DNA from: UBA9464 sp003445095
GTDB taxonomy: Bacteria; Verrucomicrobiota; Verrucomicrobiia; Limisphaerales; UBA9464
Assembly (NCBI GenBank): GCA_035437945.1
Contig: DAOMZG010000039.1
Coordinates: 1-35,249, forward strand
Direction of reading: 5' to 3'
DNA: 35,249 bases
Part shown: positions 8,437 to 16,953 of the stretch, piece after piece
How the letters are laid out: the number at the start of each line of letters is the position of its first letter
Position numbering within the stretch: the stretch's first letter is position 1
Notes under the pieces: model-generated
Databases searched by the model: none
Seen by the model: the letters and a program-made list of their open reading frames with translations, nothing else
What the model was told of the DNA's origin: nothing
Position numbers and translations under genes: made by a program

Positions 8437-8801
8437 TATTTGTACAGATGTCGAACGCTGGCCAACTTTTGGTCCGGTCCGAAGGTTAGCAAAAGAAACA
8501 CATTGGGGGTCGAATTGACGGTTCCGTAACTCCAGCCTCCTCCCCAGGGCCCCCATACGCCATACCCGACTCCTGGGGTCGAGTACACTCGGCTGGCCGA
8601 CTGCAACCATTCGGCGACCTTGGTGCCATCTTCCAGGGTGGCCACCGAGTTCGGCGGACCCAGTTGGAGCACGGCTTCATCGTAAGTCGCGACGCCAATC
8701 AAGGACTTCCAGTCCGGACCTCGCATCGCGCAACCCGCGACCAAGCCCGCTAGCAGCAGTACCAGCAGCACAGTCTCAGACGTCCGTCGCGGCCAACGCA
8801 C
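8436..8801 (-). CDS. Small lipoprotein, SmpA/BamE-like architecture
   Basis: With the GTG at 8801 the product has 121 residues. It starts with a basic n-region, then a Leu-rich core, then the lipobox LVAGC with Cys24 as the lipidation site. The mature part has an alpha-beta pattern (TYDEAVLQLGPP, then EDGTKVAEWL) reminiscent of BamE/SmpA-like small lipoproteins, followed by a Gly/Trp-rich loop and a final strand. This resemblance is by pattern only. An ATG-led extension upstream would run into the rtcB 3' end and put the lipobox too far from the N-terminus, so I prefer the GTG. Its stop overlaps the start of the FtsB-like gene, which suggests an envelope or division link. Confidence 0.7.
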   Translation of the reverse strand: MRWPRRTSETVLLVLLLAGLVAGCAMRGPDWKSLIGVATYDEAVLQLGPPNSVATLEDGTKVAEWLQSASRVYSTPGVGYGVWGPWGGGWSYGTVNSTPNVFLLLTFGPDQKLASVRHLYK

Positions 8802-8916
8802 GAGCAAGAAAGGCACAAATGCCAATTCCCTGCAATCATCGGGTGCGGCGGTGTCGAGAAGCATCGGATTCTGACCCACAGTCTGTGCGTTGAAGGAGTG
8901 TGATCGCAATGAGACG

Positions 8917-10311
8917 CTAGTCTTCGGGCCGTTCACCGCTGGGAGCCATCTTCACCAGCTTGGGGTCGAACCGCGCCAACACTTCGACCAAGTCACTCTG
9001 GGCCGCCATCACCTGATGGATGTCTTTGTACACCATTGGCACTTCATCAAGTCCTGCCGAAATGAGGTGGACATTTCGTTCCTTCAAAACGCGGTTTACC
9101 TTCTCCCATTCGAAGGTTTCGAGAGCTTTGGTCCGGCTCATGACTCGCCCCGCGCCGTGCGACGCTGACCCAAGCGAGTTCGGCCCGCCCTTACCTCGAA
9201 CGACAAAGCCCGGGGTCGCCATTGAACCAGGAATGACACCCAGCACCCCGGCATGCGCGGGCGTCGCGCCTTTCCGATGCACCACGACTTCGCGTTCGGA
9301 GCCCCCGACGTAGTGACGTTCTTTCCAGGCGAAGTTGTGATGGTTCTCCACATCGAGCAGCACCTCCGCACCGAGGTGTTCCGCGATGTGCTGGTGGATC
9401 AGTGCGTGATTCGCGGCGGCGTACCGCCCCATTAATTCCATTGCTGCCCAATATTCCTGGCCCTCCGAGGAATCGAGTCCGAGCCACGCCAGGTGTTTCT
9501 GCTCTTTGGGCAGGTCTCCATGCCGTTCCATGGCTAGCTTGCTGTAGCGGTCGCACACAGCCGCCCCAGTGCCTCGGCTGCCGCTATGGCTCAGCAGCGC
9601 GACGTATTCTCCCGGTGCCAAACCGTTGAGCTCATTTTCGAGCGTTAGCACCCCAAATTCGACAAAGTGATTCCCGCTTCCACTGGTTCCGAGTTGGGCC
9701 CAAGCGCGATCACGGTTCGTCTGGGTGACCGGACTGACACTCCAATCCGCGTCCAACACGTCATGCTGCCGTCGTTCTTTGAACGACGCGCCGACTCCGA
9801 AACGAGTCTCTTCCTCGATCGCCCGAACCAGCCGGTCGCGCCGGCGGTCTAGATCACGCAGTGGCCAGTCGAGCGCGGTCAGTTTCATACGGCAGGCAAT
9901 GTCTACTCCCACGGCATAGGGGATTACGGCGTTATCGGTGGCCAACACGCCCCCGATCGGCAAGCCGTAGCCAACATGCGCATCGGGCATGAGCGCGCCG
10001 GCGACGGCGACCGGCAACTGACAGGCCCTCGCCATTTGGTTGACCGCCTCGGGCTCCAGTCCTTCGCCCCATTGCGTCCAGTGGGCTGTTGATTCGCGGA
10101 TGGTTCGCGAGGAGCGGAGCAGGGCCTGGGCGAAGTTGCCGCGTAAGGCGTCGTGGGTGAACGCCGCGGGTGCCTTGACGACCGCTTCAACTTCGGACGC
10201 GAGGCGCGCCTTATCCAAGCCTTTGAGAATATAACGAGTGATGAATTCCAAGCCCCGGCGCGTGGCCTCGCCCGGCGGAACCCCAAGTTGGATTAGGTGC
10301 TGTTGGTTCAT
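8917..10311 (-). CDS. rtcB: RNA-splicing ligase RtcB
   Basis: RtcB joins RNA ends carrying 2',3'-cyclic phosphate or 3'-phosphate to 5'-OH ends, using Mn2+ and GTP through a guanylylated histidine. The metal-binding residues are visible in GVDIACRM (Asp137, Cys140), GNHF (His215), SHSGSRGTG (His242) and VENHH (His324/325). The nucleophile is His385 in SASHGAGR. The start region MPDAHVGYGLPIGG (108-121) is also typical. At 464 residues it fits the shorter bacterial branch. No RtcA or archease lies next to it. The ATG at 10311 is used. Its likely role here is tRNA/rRNA repair after stress; no RtcR regulator is nearby. Confidence 0.95.
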   Translation of the reverse strand: MNQQHLIQLGVPPGEATRRGLEFITRYILKGLDKARLASEVEAVVKAPAAFTHDALRGNFAQALLRSSRTIRESTAHWTQWGEGLEPEAVNQMARACQLPVAVAGALMPDAHVGYGLPIGGVLATDNAVIPYAVGVDIACRMKLTALDWPLRDLDRRRDRLVRAIEEETRFGVGASFKERRQHDVLDADWSVSPVTQTNRDRAWAQLGTSGSGNHFVEFGVLTLENELNGLAPGEYVALLSHSGSRGTGAAVCDRYSKLAMERHGDLPKEQKHLAWLGLDSSEGQEYWAAMELMGRYAAANHALIHQHIAEHLGAEVLLDVENHHNFAWKERHYVGGSEREVVVHRKGATPAHAGVLGVIPGSMATPGFVVRGKGGPNSLGSASHGAGRVMSRTKALETFEWEKVNRVLKERNVHLISAGLDEVPMVYKDIHQVMAAQSDLVEVLARFDPKLVKMAPSGERPED

Positions 10312-10591
10312 GTAAAAGCCCGTTCGAATTCAGTCGGGCGATTGCTGGCCGCAGTTTCTCGATCGCGATTTATCACGCCATCCTGCGCGCAAATTCAGCA
10401 CACTCTCCGTCCGAAATCACCGCAAATCGTTTTATAGGATCGGAACTTGCGGACGGCTACTCCGTTGCGGATGCAGACGGGATATTGCCGAACCTGTCTC
10501 AGCCTTGTAAAACGCCTGAGATGCTGTGATCACGTGTTTCGTCGGCAATCCACGCGTTCAGCGTTGACGCGGACACTCCACCTCGCTTCGA

Positions 10592-11386
10592 TTGCTGAAG
10601 CCCACCACAAGTATTGTGAAAACTGCATCTATACGTTCAGTGGTCGCCGCTTGGCGCGGCGCAGTGGCCTTTACTTTGATCGAGCTGCTCGTGGTGATCG
10701 CCATTATCGCCATCTTGGCGGGAATGATCCTCCCCGCGTTGGCCCGAGCGAAGGTCAAGGCCAACGCCATCAAATGTACCAGCAATCACCACCAGATCGG
10801 CATCGGCTTCCAGATGTATGCTGATGACAATAGGGATTCGTATCCGGTGTACGAGGACTGGGCGGCCTGGGGCGGCAATACCGGTCCCATCACTCTGCAT
10901 GGCGGGCCGGTGCCGCTCGAACGTCGTCCGCTGAATCGTTACGTTCCGGCGGTGAAAGCCTTCCAATGCCCGGCCGACAAAGGAGATTCCCTGCAGAAAA
11001 GTTACCTCCAGCCGCTGCCCAAAGGTAAACGAACTTGCTACGACGCCTGGGGTAATAGTTATCTGGCGGTGTGGGCGGTCCAAACACTTCGGGTCAAGCA
11101 CGTCACGGGAGACTCAAAGGCCGCCAGGAACGATCCGGCGGGCTTGCCGATGAAGACGAGCGAAATCGCTAAGAGTGCCGCCAACAAGATCATCGAGGGC
11201 GATTGGCCGGTTTGGGCGGATCGCGACAAGAACGATCCGATGAGTCAGTGGCACAACTTCAAAGGCCAGTACAGGTTCAACATGCTGTTTGGCGATGGGC
11301 ACACCGAGTTCTTCCTGTTCCCGAAAGAGACCTATCAGTGGAACTATAGTGGTCCCGATCCGGATCCCGGTTTCAAATGGTGGTAG
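10592..11386 (+). CDS. Type II secretion/type IV pilin-like pseudopilin with GDGH tail
   Basis: A prepilin-type N-terminus (FTLIELLVVIAIIAILAGM, then LPALARAK) begins at about residue 28. The prepilin peptidase would cut between Ala and Phe; the usual Gly before Phe is replaced by Ala. The rest is a soluble domain with QCPADK and the near C-terminal motif LFGDGHTEFF, the hallmark of the verrucomicrobial/planctomycetal pseudopilin families. These are numerous per genome and of unclear individual role. The start is uncertain: TTG at 10592, or GTG at 10616, which gives a shorter leader. Neither has a Shine-Dalgarno. The roughly 280 bases upstream contain no other gene. The stop is 15 bases before the start of the PSD1 gene, so an operon is likely. 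Confidence 0.85.
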   Translation: MLKPTTSIVKTASIRSVVAAWRGAVAFTLIELLVVIAIIAILAGMILPALARAKVKANAIKCTSNHHQIGIGFQMYADDNRDSYPVYEDWAAWGGNTGPITLHGGPVPLERRPLNRYVPAVKAFQCPADKGDSLQKSYLQPLPKGKRTCYDAWGNSYLAVWAVQTLRVKHVTGDSKAARNDPAGLPMKTSEIAKSAANKIIEGDWPVWADRDKNDPMSQWHNFKGQYRFNMLFGDGHTEFFLFPKETYQWNYSGPDPDPGFKWW

Positions 11387-11388
11387 GC

Positions 11389-11392
11389 GGAG
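11389..11392 (+). promoter_or_regulatory. Shine-Dalgarno deciding the PSD1 start
   Basis: GGAG lies 8 bases before the ATG at 11401. This favours 11401 over the ATG at 11377, which overlaps the pseudopilin gene and has no such site. Confidence 0.55.
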
Positions 11393-11400
11393 TCAGGATC

Positions 11401-14133
11401 ATGGTCCGCTCGGGGGCTTCAATCGCCTGGATCGCGAGCTTGCTGTGGGGATTCGACTCTCGTCCGGTCAACGCCACACCTGCCAACAAGGCCGCCTTCG
11501 AGAAGCATTACGACCGGTTCCTGACGAAGTCTCTGGACCGATGCACGACGTGTCATCTGCCCAGTGATCGGAAATTGCCCGAGACGCTTGAAGAGTTTCC
11601 TCACAATCCCTTTGGTGATCGGTTGCGACGTCTGGGCGATGAAATGGCGTCGACCGGACAAAAGAAGGATCTGGTCGCTCGATTAACGGCCATTGCGGCT
11701 GAAGACGCCGATGGCGATGGCGTTTCCAATCAGGTGGAGCTGCTGCTGGGGCACAGTCCCGGTGACACCAATGATTCACCCTCGGCGTCAGAGCTTGCCG
11801 AGACCGAGGTGCGCGCGGCGGAATTCTCCCAGTTCTTGGCGAGTTATCGCTGGCGACCGTTCGAGTCGGTCAGTCGTCCCGTCGTTCCGACACCGTCGCC
11901 CGCATCGTTTGTGGTGCGCAATCCGGTGGACGCGTTTCTCGCCGCCGAATGGGACACGCTCGGATTAAAGGCCCGTCCTGAGGCGTCGAAGGAAGTCTTG
12001 TTACGCCGCGTGTACGTGGACTTGATCGGCCTCAATCCGACGCCGGCCGAACTGGAGGCATTTCTGGCAGACTCGGCACCCGACGCTTATGAAGAGGTCG
12101 TCGAACGACTCCTGGCCGATCCCCGACACGGTGAGCGATGGGCTCGGCATTGGATGGATGTCTGGCGCTACAGCGACTGGGCAGGATGGGCTGATGGGAA
12201 TCAGATTCGCGACTCGAAACCTCACATCTGGCGCTGGCGGGATTGGATTATTGAATCCCTCAACGCGGACAAGCCCTACGATCAGGTGGTGAAAGAGATG
12301 TTGGCGGCGGATGAATTGGCTCCTGAGGATCCCGAGACACTTCGCGCCACGGGTTTCCTCGTGCGCAATTACAAGATGCTGTCACGTGAGCAATGGCTGG
12401 AGGATACGGTCAAGCATACCGCGCAAGCGTTCCTAGGGGTCACGCTGGGATGTGCGAAGTGTCATGACCACATGTTTGACCCCATTTCGCAGCGCGAATA
12501 CTACGCCCTGCGGGCCATCTTCGAGCCGCATCAAGTCCGCACCGACCGTGTCCCGGGTGAACTGGATCGGGCTAAGAACGGCCTCGTCCGCGCCTACGAT
12601 GCGACCAATGCTCCGACTTGGTTTTTGGTGCGGGGCGACGAGCGGCATCCACTGACCAACGAAGTGATTGCGGCAGGGGTACCGGCGGCGCTTGGTGGGA
12701 GTCTCGATTTACATGAAGTCAGGCTGCCCCGGTTGGCGGCGCATCCTGATGAACGGGGATTCGTGGTCCACGATGCTGTGACGGCGAGCGAACGGGCCGT
12801 GGCGGAGGCCAAGGCTGCGTGGACGCGTGCGCAAAGCGGGACCAACGCCTCGGTGGCGCTCCTCCAAGGATCATTCCTCGCCTACGATCTGGCCGATAAA
12901 AAGCACGCCGCTCTCCTCGCGGTCTTGGCCATTGAACCAGCGGATCCGACCCGTGAGCCAGCCAGCGCCGCGGAGGCTGATCCCGCGCGTCTCCGACAAG
13001 CTACCAACATTGCTTTGCTCCAGCGCAGTGCTGCCGTGGCCGACGCCAACCTGCGGCATTTTCAGGCCACCGCTGCGTTGGCCTCGGCGACCAACAAGGT
13101 TGACGAGTTGAAGAAGAAATTGGCCGAGGCGGAACTGCAGGTCAGCAAGGCGATCAATGGCTTGGCCAAACCGCTTGACGCCAATTTCGAACCTCGGGCC
13201 GTCGAGACGTATCCGTCCACTAGCACTGGACGACGGACGGCGTTCGCGAATTGGGTGGCGGATCGAAGGAATCCGCTGGCCGCGCGCGTGGCGGTCAACC
13301 ACGTTTGGCTCCGCCATTTTGGGCACGGCTTGGTTTCGACCCCGGCCGATTTTGGGCGCAACGGACGACCCCCAACAAACCCGCAACTCCTCGACTGGCT
13401 CGCGGCGGAATTCATGGAACCGAGTGTTCGTTGCCCCGGGCGAAATGCGGGGAGTTCGCGGACGGCCGTGTATAATGCATCCCCATCGAACGACGTCGGT
13501 GCCGCTTGGTCGTTTCGCCACTTGCATCGCCTCATGGTGACCAGTTCGGCGTATCGGATGGCGTCAACCCCTGACGAAGCCGACCTCGCAGCGGACCCAG
13601 ACAATCGACATCTCTGGCGAATGAACTCGCGACGCCTGGAAGCTGAAGCGGTGCGGGACAATCTGCTCTACGTGGCAGGAACTCTGGACGCGAAAATTGG
13701 CGGGCCTGAGGTGGACCACACGTTGGCGTTGACGTCGTCTCGGCGTTCGATCTACCTGCGACACGCAGCGGAAAAGCAGGCTGAGTTTCTGCAAATCTTC
13801 GATGGTGCCGCGGTGACGGAGTGCTATGAACGGCATCCGAGCGTCATGCCGCAGCAAGCCTTGGCGCTAGGCAACAGTGAGCTCGCGACGAAACAAGCTC
13901 GATTGTTGGCTGGCCAACTCCTCAGCGATGCCGGGGGCGATGACACTCGGCTGGTCCAATTGGCATTTGCCCGGGTTTTGTCGCGACGTCCCACCATCGA
14001 TGAACAGAGGCAGTGTCTCGATTTCCTCAGTCAGCGAGCCGTGACTTCTGACTCCGATGGGGAGGCGAAGCGAAGGGCCGCCAACCTTGTTTTGGTGCTT
14101 TTCAATCACCACGACTTCGTAACCGTTCGTTAG
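11401..14133 (+). CDS. PSD1-type cytochrome c protein with DUF1549 and DUF1553
   Basis: This is a large exported protein of 910 residues. A signal peptide (about 1-25) is followed by a haem motif CTTCH (48-52), a Ca-binding-like segment DADGDGVSNQ, a DUF1549 region (about 176-377) containing a second haem motif CAKCH (351-355), an Ala-rich helical segment with coiled-coil character (about 460-600), and DUF1553 (about 609-880). Such proteins abound in Planctomycetes and Verrucomicrobia and are thought to act in periplasmic redox steps of polysaccharide use, though no activity is firmly established. The usual partner, a DUF1501 protein, is absent. DUF1553 carries an extra 29-residue segment (674-702). 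The gene follows a pseudopilin by 14 bases and precedes a cupin by 16. Confidence 0.9.
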   Translation: MVRSGASIAWIASLLWGFDSRPVNATPANKAAFEKHYDRFLTKSLDRCTTCHLPSDRKLPETLEEFPHNPFGDRLRRLGDEMASTGQKKDLVARLTAIAAEDADGDGVSNQVELLLGHSPGDTNDSPSASELAETEVRAAEFSQFLASYRWRPFESVSRPVVPTPSPASFVVRNPVDAFLAAEWDTLGLKARPEASKEVLLRRVYVDLIGLNPTPAELEAFLADSAPDAYEEVVERLLADPRHGERWARHWMDVWRYSDWAGWADGNQIRDSKPHIWRWRDWIIESLNADKPYDQVVKEMLAADELAPEDPETLRATGFLVRNYKMLSREQWLEDTVKHTAQAFLGVTLGCAKCHDHMFDPISQREYYALRAIFEPHQVRTDRVPGELDRAKNGLVRAYDATNAPTWFLVRGDERHPLTNEVIAAGVPAALGGSLDLHEVRLPRLAAHPDERGFVVHDAVTASERAVAEAKAAWTRAQSGTNASVALLQGSFLAYDLADKKHAALLAVLAIEPADPTREPASAAEADPARLRQATNIALLQRSAAVADANLRHFQATAALASATNKVDELKKKLAEAELQVSKAINGLAKPLDANFEPRAVETYPSTSTGRRTAFANWVADRRNPLAARVAVNHVWLRHFGHGLVSTPADFGRNGRPPTNPQLLDWLAAEFMEPSVRCPGRNAGSSRTAVYNASPSNDVGAAWSFRHLHRLMVTSSAYRMASTPDEADLAADPDNRHLWRMNSRRLEAEAVRDNLLYVAGTLDAKIGGPEVDHTLALTSSRRSIYLRHAAEKQAEFLQIFDGAAVTECYERHPSVMPQQALALGNSELATKQARLLAGQLLSDAGGDDTRLVQLAFARVLSRRPTIDEQRQCLDFLSQRAVTSDSDGEAKRRAANLVLVLFNHHDFVTVR
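13420..13506 (+). other. In-frame insertion within DUF1553
   Basis: Other PSD1 proteins, as I remember them, read AAEF.E.. directly into WS.KHLHRL. Here 87 bases add 29 residues rich in Ser, Arg, Gly and Ala between EFME and WSFRHLHRL. The DNA contains small internal inverted repeats and the string TATAAT at 13471-13476. It looks like a small mobile or palindromic element captured in frame in a surface loop. Confidence 0.45.
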
Positions 14134-14149
14134 AAATCCGTGCCTTTCC

Positions 14150-14629
14150 ATGCACAAGGTAAACACCAACACGCTGGCTGAAGTGACCTGGAGATCTCCC
14201 AAAGGGAAATTCGCTGGGGCCGGCAAACAGGTGTCCGAAGCGCTGGGACGCAAACCAGCCTCGACCGACCTCCGCGAACGACAGCCATTCGATATCGAAA
14301 TCTGCCGAATTCCTCCGGGAATGGCTCCATACCCGTATCATTCACATAGCGCGCAATGGGAGTTTTATCATGTCATCTCCGGGCGAGGTCAGGTGCGTCA
14401 TCGAGAGGGCTCGACGCCGATTGAGACTGGGGACGCCTTCTTGTTCGAGCCGGGGCAACCACATCAACTCATCAACGATAGTTCTGACGATTTGGTTTTG
14501 TACGTCGTCGCTGACAACCCCATCGGCGAGTCGTGTCATTATCCCGACAGCCAGAAATGGCTCATCCGGTCACCGGAGCGGCGTCTCATTCGCTCCGCGG
14601 CGATCGACTACTTTGACGGGGAAGAATAG
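14150..14629 (+). CDS. Cupin-domain protein
   Basis: A single cupin_2 barrel is visible in 159 residues. The metal ligands of motif 1 are His64, His66 and Glu71 (YHSHSAQWEFYHVISG) and the motif 2 ligand is His105 (EPGQPHQL), with the GDAFLF turn between them. All ligands are present, so a metal-dependent enzyme or sensor is possible. Small cupins of this kind include sugar isomerases, dioxygenases and regulators, and the sequence does not decide. There is no signal peptide. It lies 16 bases after the PSD1 gene and 26 before the GntP permease, so it is probably co-transcribed and may act on the substrate that GntP imports. Confidence 0.85.
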   Translation: MHKVNTNTLAEVTWRSPKGKFAGAGKQVSEALGRKPASTDLRERQPFDIEICRIPPGMAPYPYHSHSAQWEFYHVISGRGQVRHREGSTPIETGDAFLFEPGQPHQLINDSSDDLVLYVVADNPIGESCHYPDSQKWLIRSPERRLIRSAAIDYFDGEE

Positions 14630-14655
14630 CAATCCGGTTAGGAACGCCGTGCTCC

Positions 14656-16155
14656 ATGCAACCGCTCTTGGCTGCCGTTTCGTCCACCACGTGGCCTTTC
14701 ATAGTCCTGGCGGTCTGCGTTGCCTTCATCATCGTCGCGATCACGAAGCTACGGTTGCACGCGTTCATCGCTCTGATTTTTGCGGCGTTTCTCGCGGGTT
14801 TCCTGACCAATGAGTTCTCCCCGGCGGTGTTGGACAAACTCTCGAAATCGGCGCGCGCTTCCGCCGAAGGGAATCGATGGCTCGCGACCGTCGAACTGAC
14901 GATGGTCGAATTCGGGACGACCGCGGCGGCCATCTCTATTTCTATCGGGCTGGCGGCCATCATTGGATTGGCTTTGATGGAAAGCGGTGCGGCGGACAAA
15001 GTGGTTCGTCGATTCCTCGGATTCTTTGGAGCGAAACGAGCGGGTCTGGCGCTGTTGTGGAGTACGTACGTGCTTTCGATTCCAATTTTCTTCGACACAA
15101 TGTTCATGCTGATGGTGCCGCTCGCGCGTGCCCTCCGACTGCGCACGGGCAAGGATTATACGCTGTATCTGCTGTGCATTTGTTGCGGTGGTGTCGTGAC
15201 CCATTCGCTGACCGTTCCGCATCCCGGGCCGCTGGCGACGGTGGACAACCTCGGGCTCGATGTCGGGCTTTCGTTGATCGTGGGGATCGTCGCAGGAATT
15301 CTCCCATGCCTGGGCGGTTACTTTGTGGCCCGATGGATCAACGGGCGACTCAACGTCCCGTTGCGGGAGACTCGCGGCGCGTCACTGGAGAGTCTCGCGG
15401 GAATCTCAGCCCAACCAGAAAGTGCGCTGCCGTCGTTCATCGCTTCGATTCTCCCGGTGATTCTCCCGATCGGACTGATCAGTGTTGCTTCGGTCTGCAC
15501 GGTGGCAAAAGGCAGCTTTCCCGGTGTTGTGGCGGCACTAGGTGGTGAGGCGTCGTTCAACTCGATCAATCGGGTCGTCCAATTCCTGGGCAACAAAAAC
15601 ATCGCGCTAATCTTGGGAGCGTTCATCGCCCTCTGGGTTCTGGCGCGCCAACGCGGCTATTCCTTCCGTCAAGTCGAAGAGCTTCTTGGCCCGCCGATCG
15701 AAACGGCGGGCGTCATTATCTTGATCACCAGCGCGGGCGGGGCGTTTGGACTCATGCTCCGCAATGCGGGAGTGGGTGACGCCATCAAAGCGGCAGCCGC
15801 CGGAACGCCGATCAACCTGGCGGTATTAGCGTGGCTCGTCGCGGCAGTGATCCGCGTTGCTCAAGGTTCCGCGACTGTCGCCATGCTCACTACCTCGGCA
15901 ATGGTCGCACCGATGATGGATCCGACCACGGGAGGCGCCTTGCCTTTCCACCCGATGTACCTGTTCCTCGCCATCGGATTTGGCGCGTTTTTCTGCTCGT
16001 GGATGAACGACAGTGGCTTCTGGGTCGTCAGTCGCTTGAGCGGCATGACTGAGACTGAGACGTTGCGTTCATGGACGCTTTTGCTGACCACGGTGTCGGT
16101 GTTCGGGCTATTGCTGACGTGGTTGGCGTCCACGCTTTTCCCGTTGCCAGGCTGA
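14656..16155 (+). CDS. GntP family gluconate/sugar-acid:H+ symporter
   Basis: This is a polytopic inner-membrane transporter of 499 residues with about 12-14 hydrophobic segments. Family signatures are clear: SIPIFFDTMFMLMVPL in the first half, VTHSLTVPHPGPL, and the C-terminal NDSGFWVVSRLSGMTETETL loop typical of GntP/GntT. Relatives import gluconate, 2-keto sugar acids, glycerate or serine with protons; the substrate is not certain here. It is slightly longer than E. coli GntP, mostly in a loop near residues 240-260. The gene closes the pseudopilin-PSD1-cupin-GntP series, which suggests uptake of an oxidised sugar, perhaps made in the periplasm. Confidence 0.92.
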   Translation: MQPLLAAVSSTTWPFIVLAVCVAFIIVAITKLRLHAFIALIFAAFLAGFLTNEFSPAVLDKLSKSARASAEGNRWLATVELTMVEFGTTAAAISISIGLAAIIGLALMESGAADKVVRRFLGFFGAKRAGLALLWSTYVLSIPIFFDTMFMLMVPLARALRLRTGKDYTLYLLCICCGGVVTHSLTVPHPGPLATVDNLGLDVGLSLIVGIVAGILPCLGGYFVARWINGRLNVPLRETRGASLESLAGISAQPESALPSFIASILPVILPIGLISVASVCTVAKGSFPGVVAALGGEASFNSINRVVQFLGNKNIALILGAFIALWVLARQRGYSFRQVEELLGPPIETAGVIILITSAGGAFGLMLRNAGVGDAIKAAAAGTPINLAVLAWLVAAVIRVAQGSATVAMLTTSAMVAPMMDPTTGGALPFHPMYLFLAIGFGAFFCSWMNDSGFWVVSRLSGMTETETLRSWTLLLTTVSVFGLLLTWLASTLFPLPG

Positions 16156-16322
16156 TCATAGTCGAGAATGGGAGTGGCTCTTGCTGGGCCCCAAGCGATG
16201 GGGACCGCGATTACCCAATTCCAGCGTGCGAGTTTGATGGCCAAACCAGACGATCCAGACGATCAGGAAGAAAGGATTTTGGTTGCCGGCACCCTCGTGG
16301 CTAAGCGTCACTCGTGGCTCGC

Positions 16323-16817
16323 ATGAAGCGCGCTTCACTCCTTAGATTTCTTTCGTTGGTCGCCCTCGCCGCAGGTCTTGCTGGATGTCAATCGTCACCA
16401 ACGGGCGCCGGCACTGGAAAGTATGCCGCCGTCGAGATTAGCGGCTTTTCGCGGTCGGCGGTTGAGATGGCCACAGAACAAGTGTTCGTAAAGGAAGGCT
16501 ACAAACTCGCCGCGACGGGCAACCAGACTTTGGTCTTCGAACGTCCAGCATCGACCACCCAGAACGTCGTCTGGGGTGGCTGGCAAACCGGACTGTGGGA
16601 TCGGGTCGTCGCCAAAATCACCCGCCTGGGGTCCGATGACGATTTCCTGTTGTCGGCCGACGCCTACCGTGTTCAAAGCAAAGATGACAGTATCCTGGAA
16701 AAGGAGTCGAAGATGGGCTTTGCCGTGCAGTCGAAATACCAGGAAATGCTCGAAAAAGTGAAGAAACTCCTCGAGCCAATGCCCAAGTCACCGGGCATTG
16801 GAGAAGAAGCAAAATGA
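16323..16817 (+). CDS. Hypothetical lipoprotein
   Basis: The product has 164 residues. MKRASLL... leads into a hydrophobic core and the lipobox LAGC with Cys22. The mature part is predicted alpha/beta, with a Trp/Gly-rich turn (VVWGGWQTGLWDRV) in the middle and a charged helical C-terminus containing two KV/EK-rich turns. No named family is recognised. A GTG three codons upstream (16314) is a possible start, but the ATG gives a normal lipoprotein leader. It is preceded by a 167-base gap after gntP and followed by 136 bases before the dehydrogenase, so it may be transcribed alone. Confidence 0.75.
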   Translation: MKRASLLRFLSLVALAAGLAGCQSSPTGAGTGKYAAVEISGFSRSAVEMATEQVFVKEGYKLAATGNQTLVFERPASTTQNVVWGGWQTGLWDRVVAKITRLGSDDDFLLSADAYRVQSKDDSILEKESKMGFAVQSKYQEMLEKVKKLLEPMPKSPGIGEEAK

Positions 16818-16953
16818 CGCGAGAGTGCCACGTCCGTAAGTCAGCGGCATTCTGTGCAGGACTGACTTTCACAGCCTGAGGTCTGCCGGCACTTCCGTTG
16901 GTTGCCAGGCTTCCCATTCACCACTTCCACAGTACCTTCAACGCATTCTCAGC

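Noticed and set aside
13471..13476. TATAAT inside the PSD1 gene as a promoter
   Set aside because: No -35-like sequence lies 16-18 bases upstream and no gene starts soon after it.
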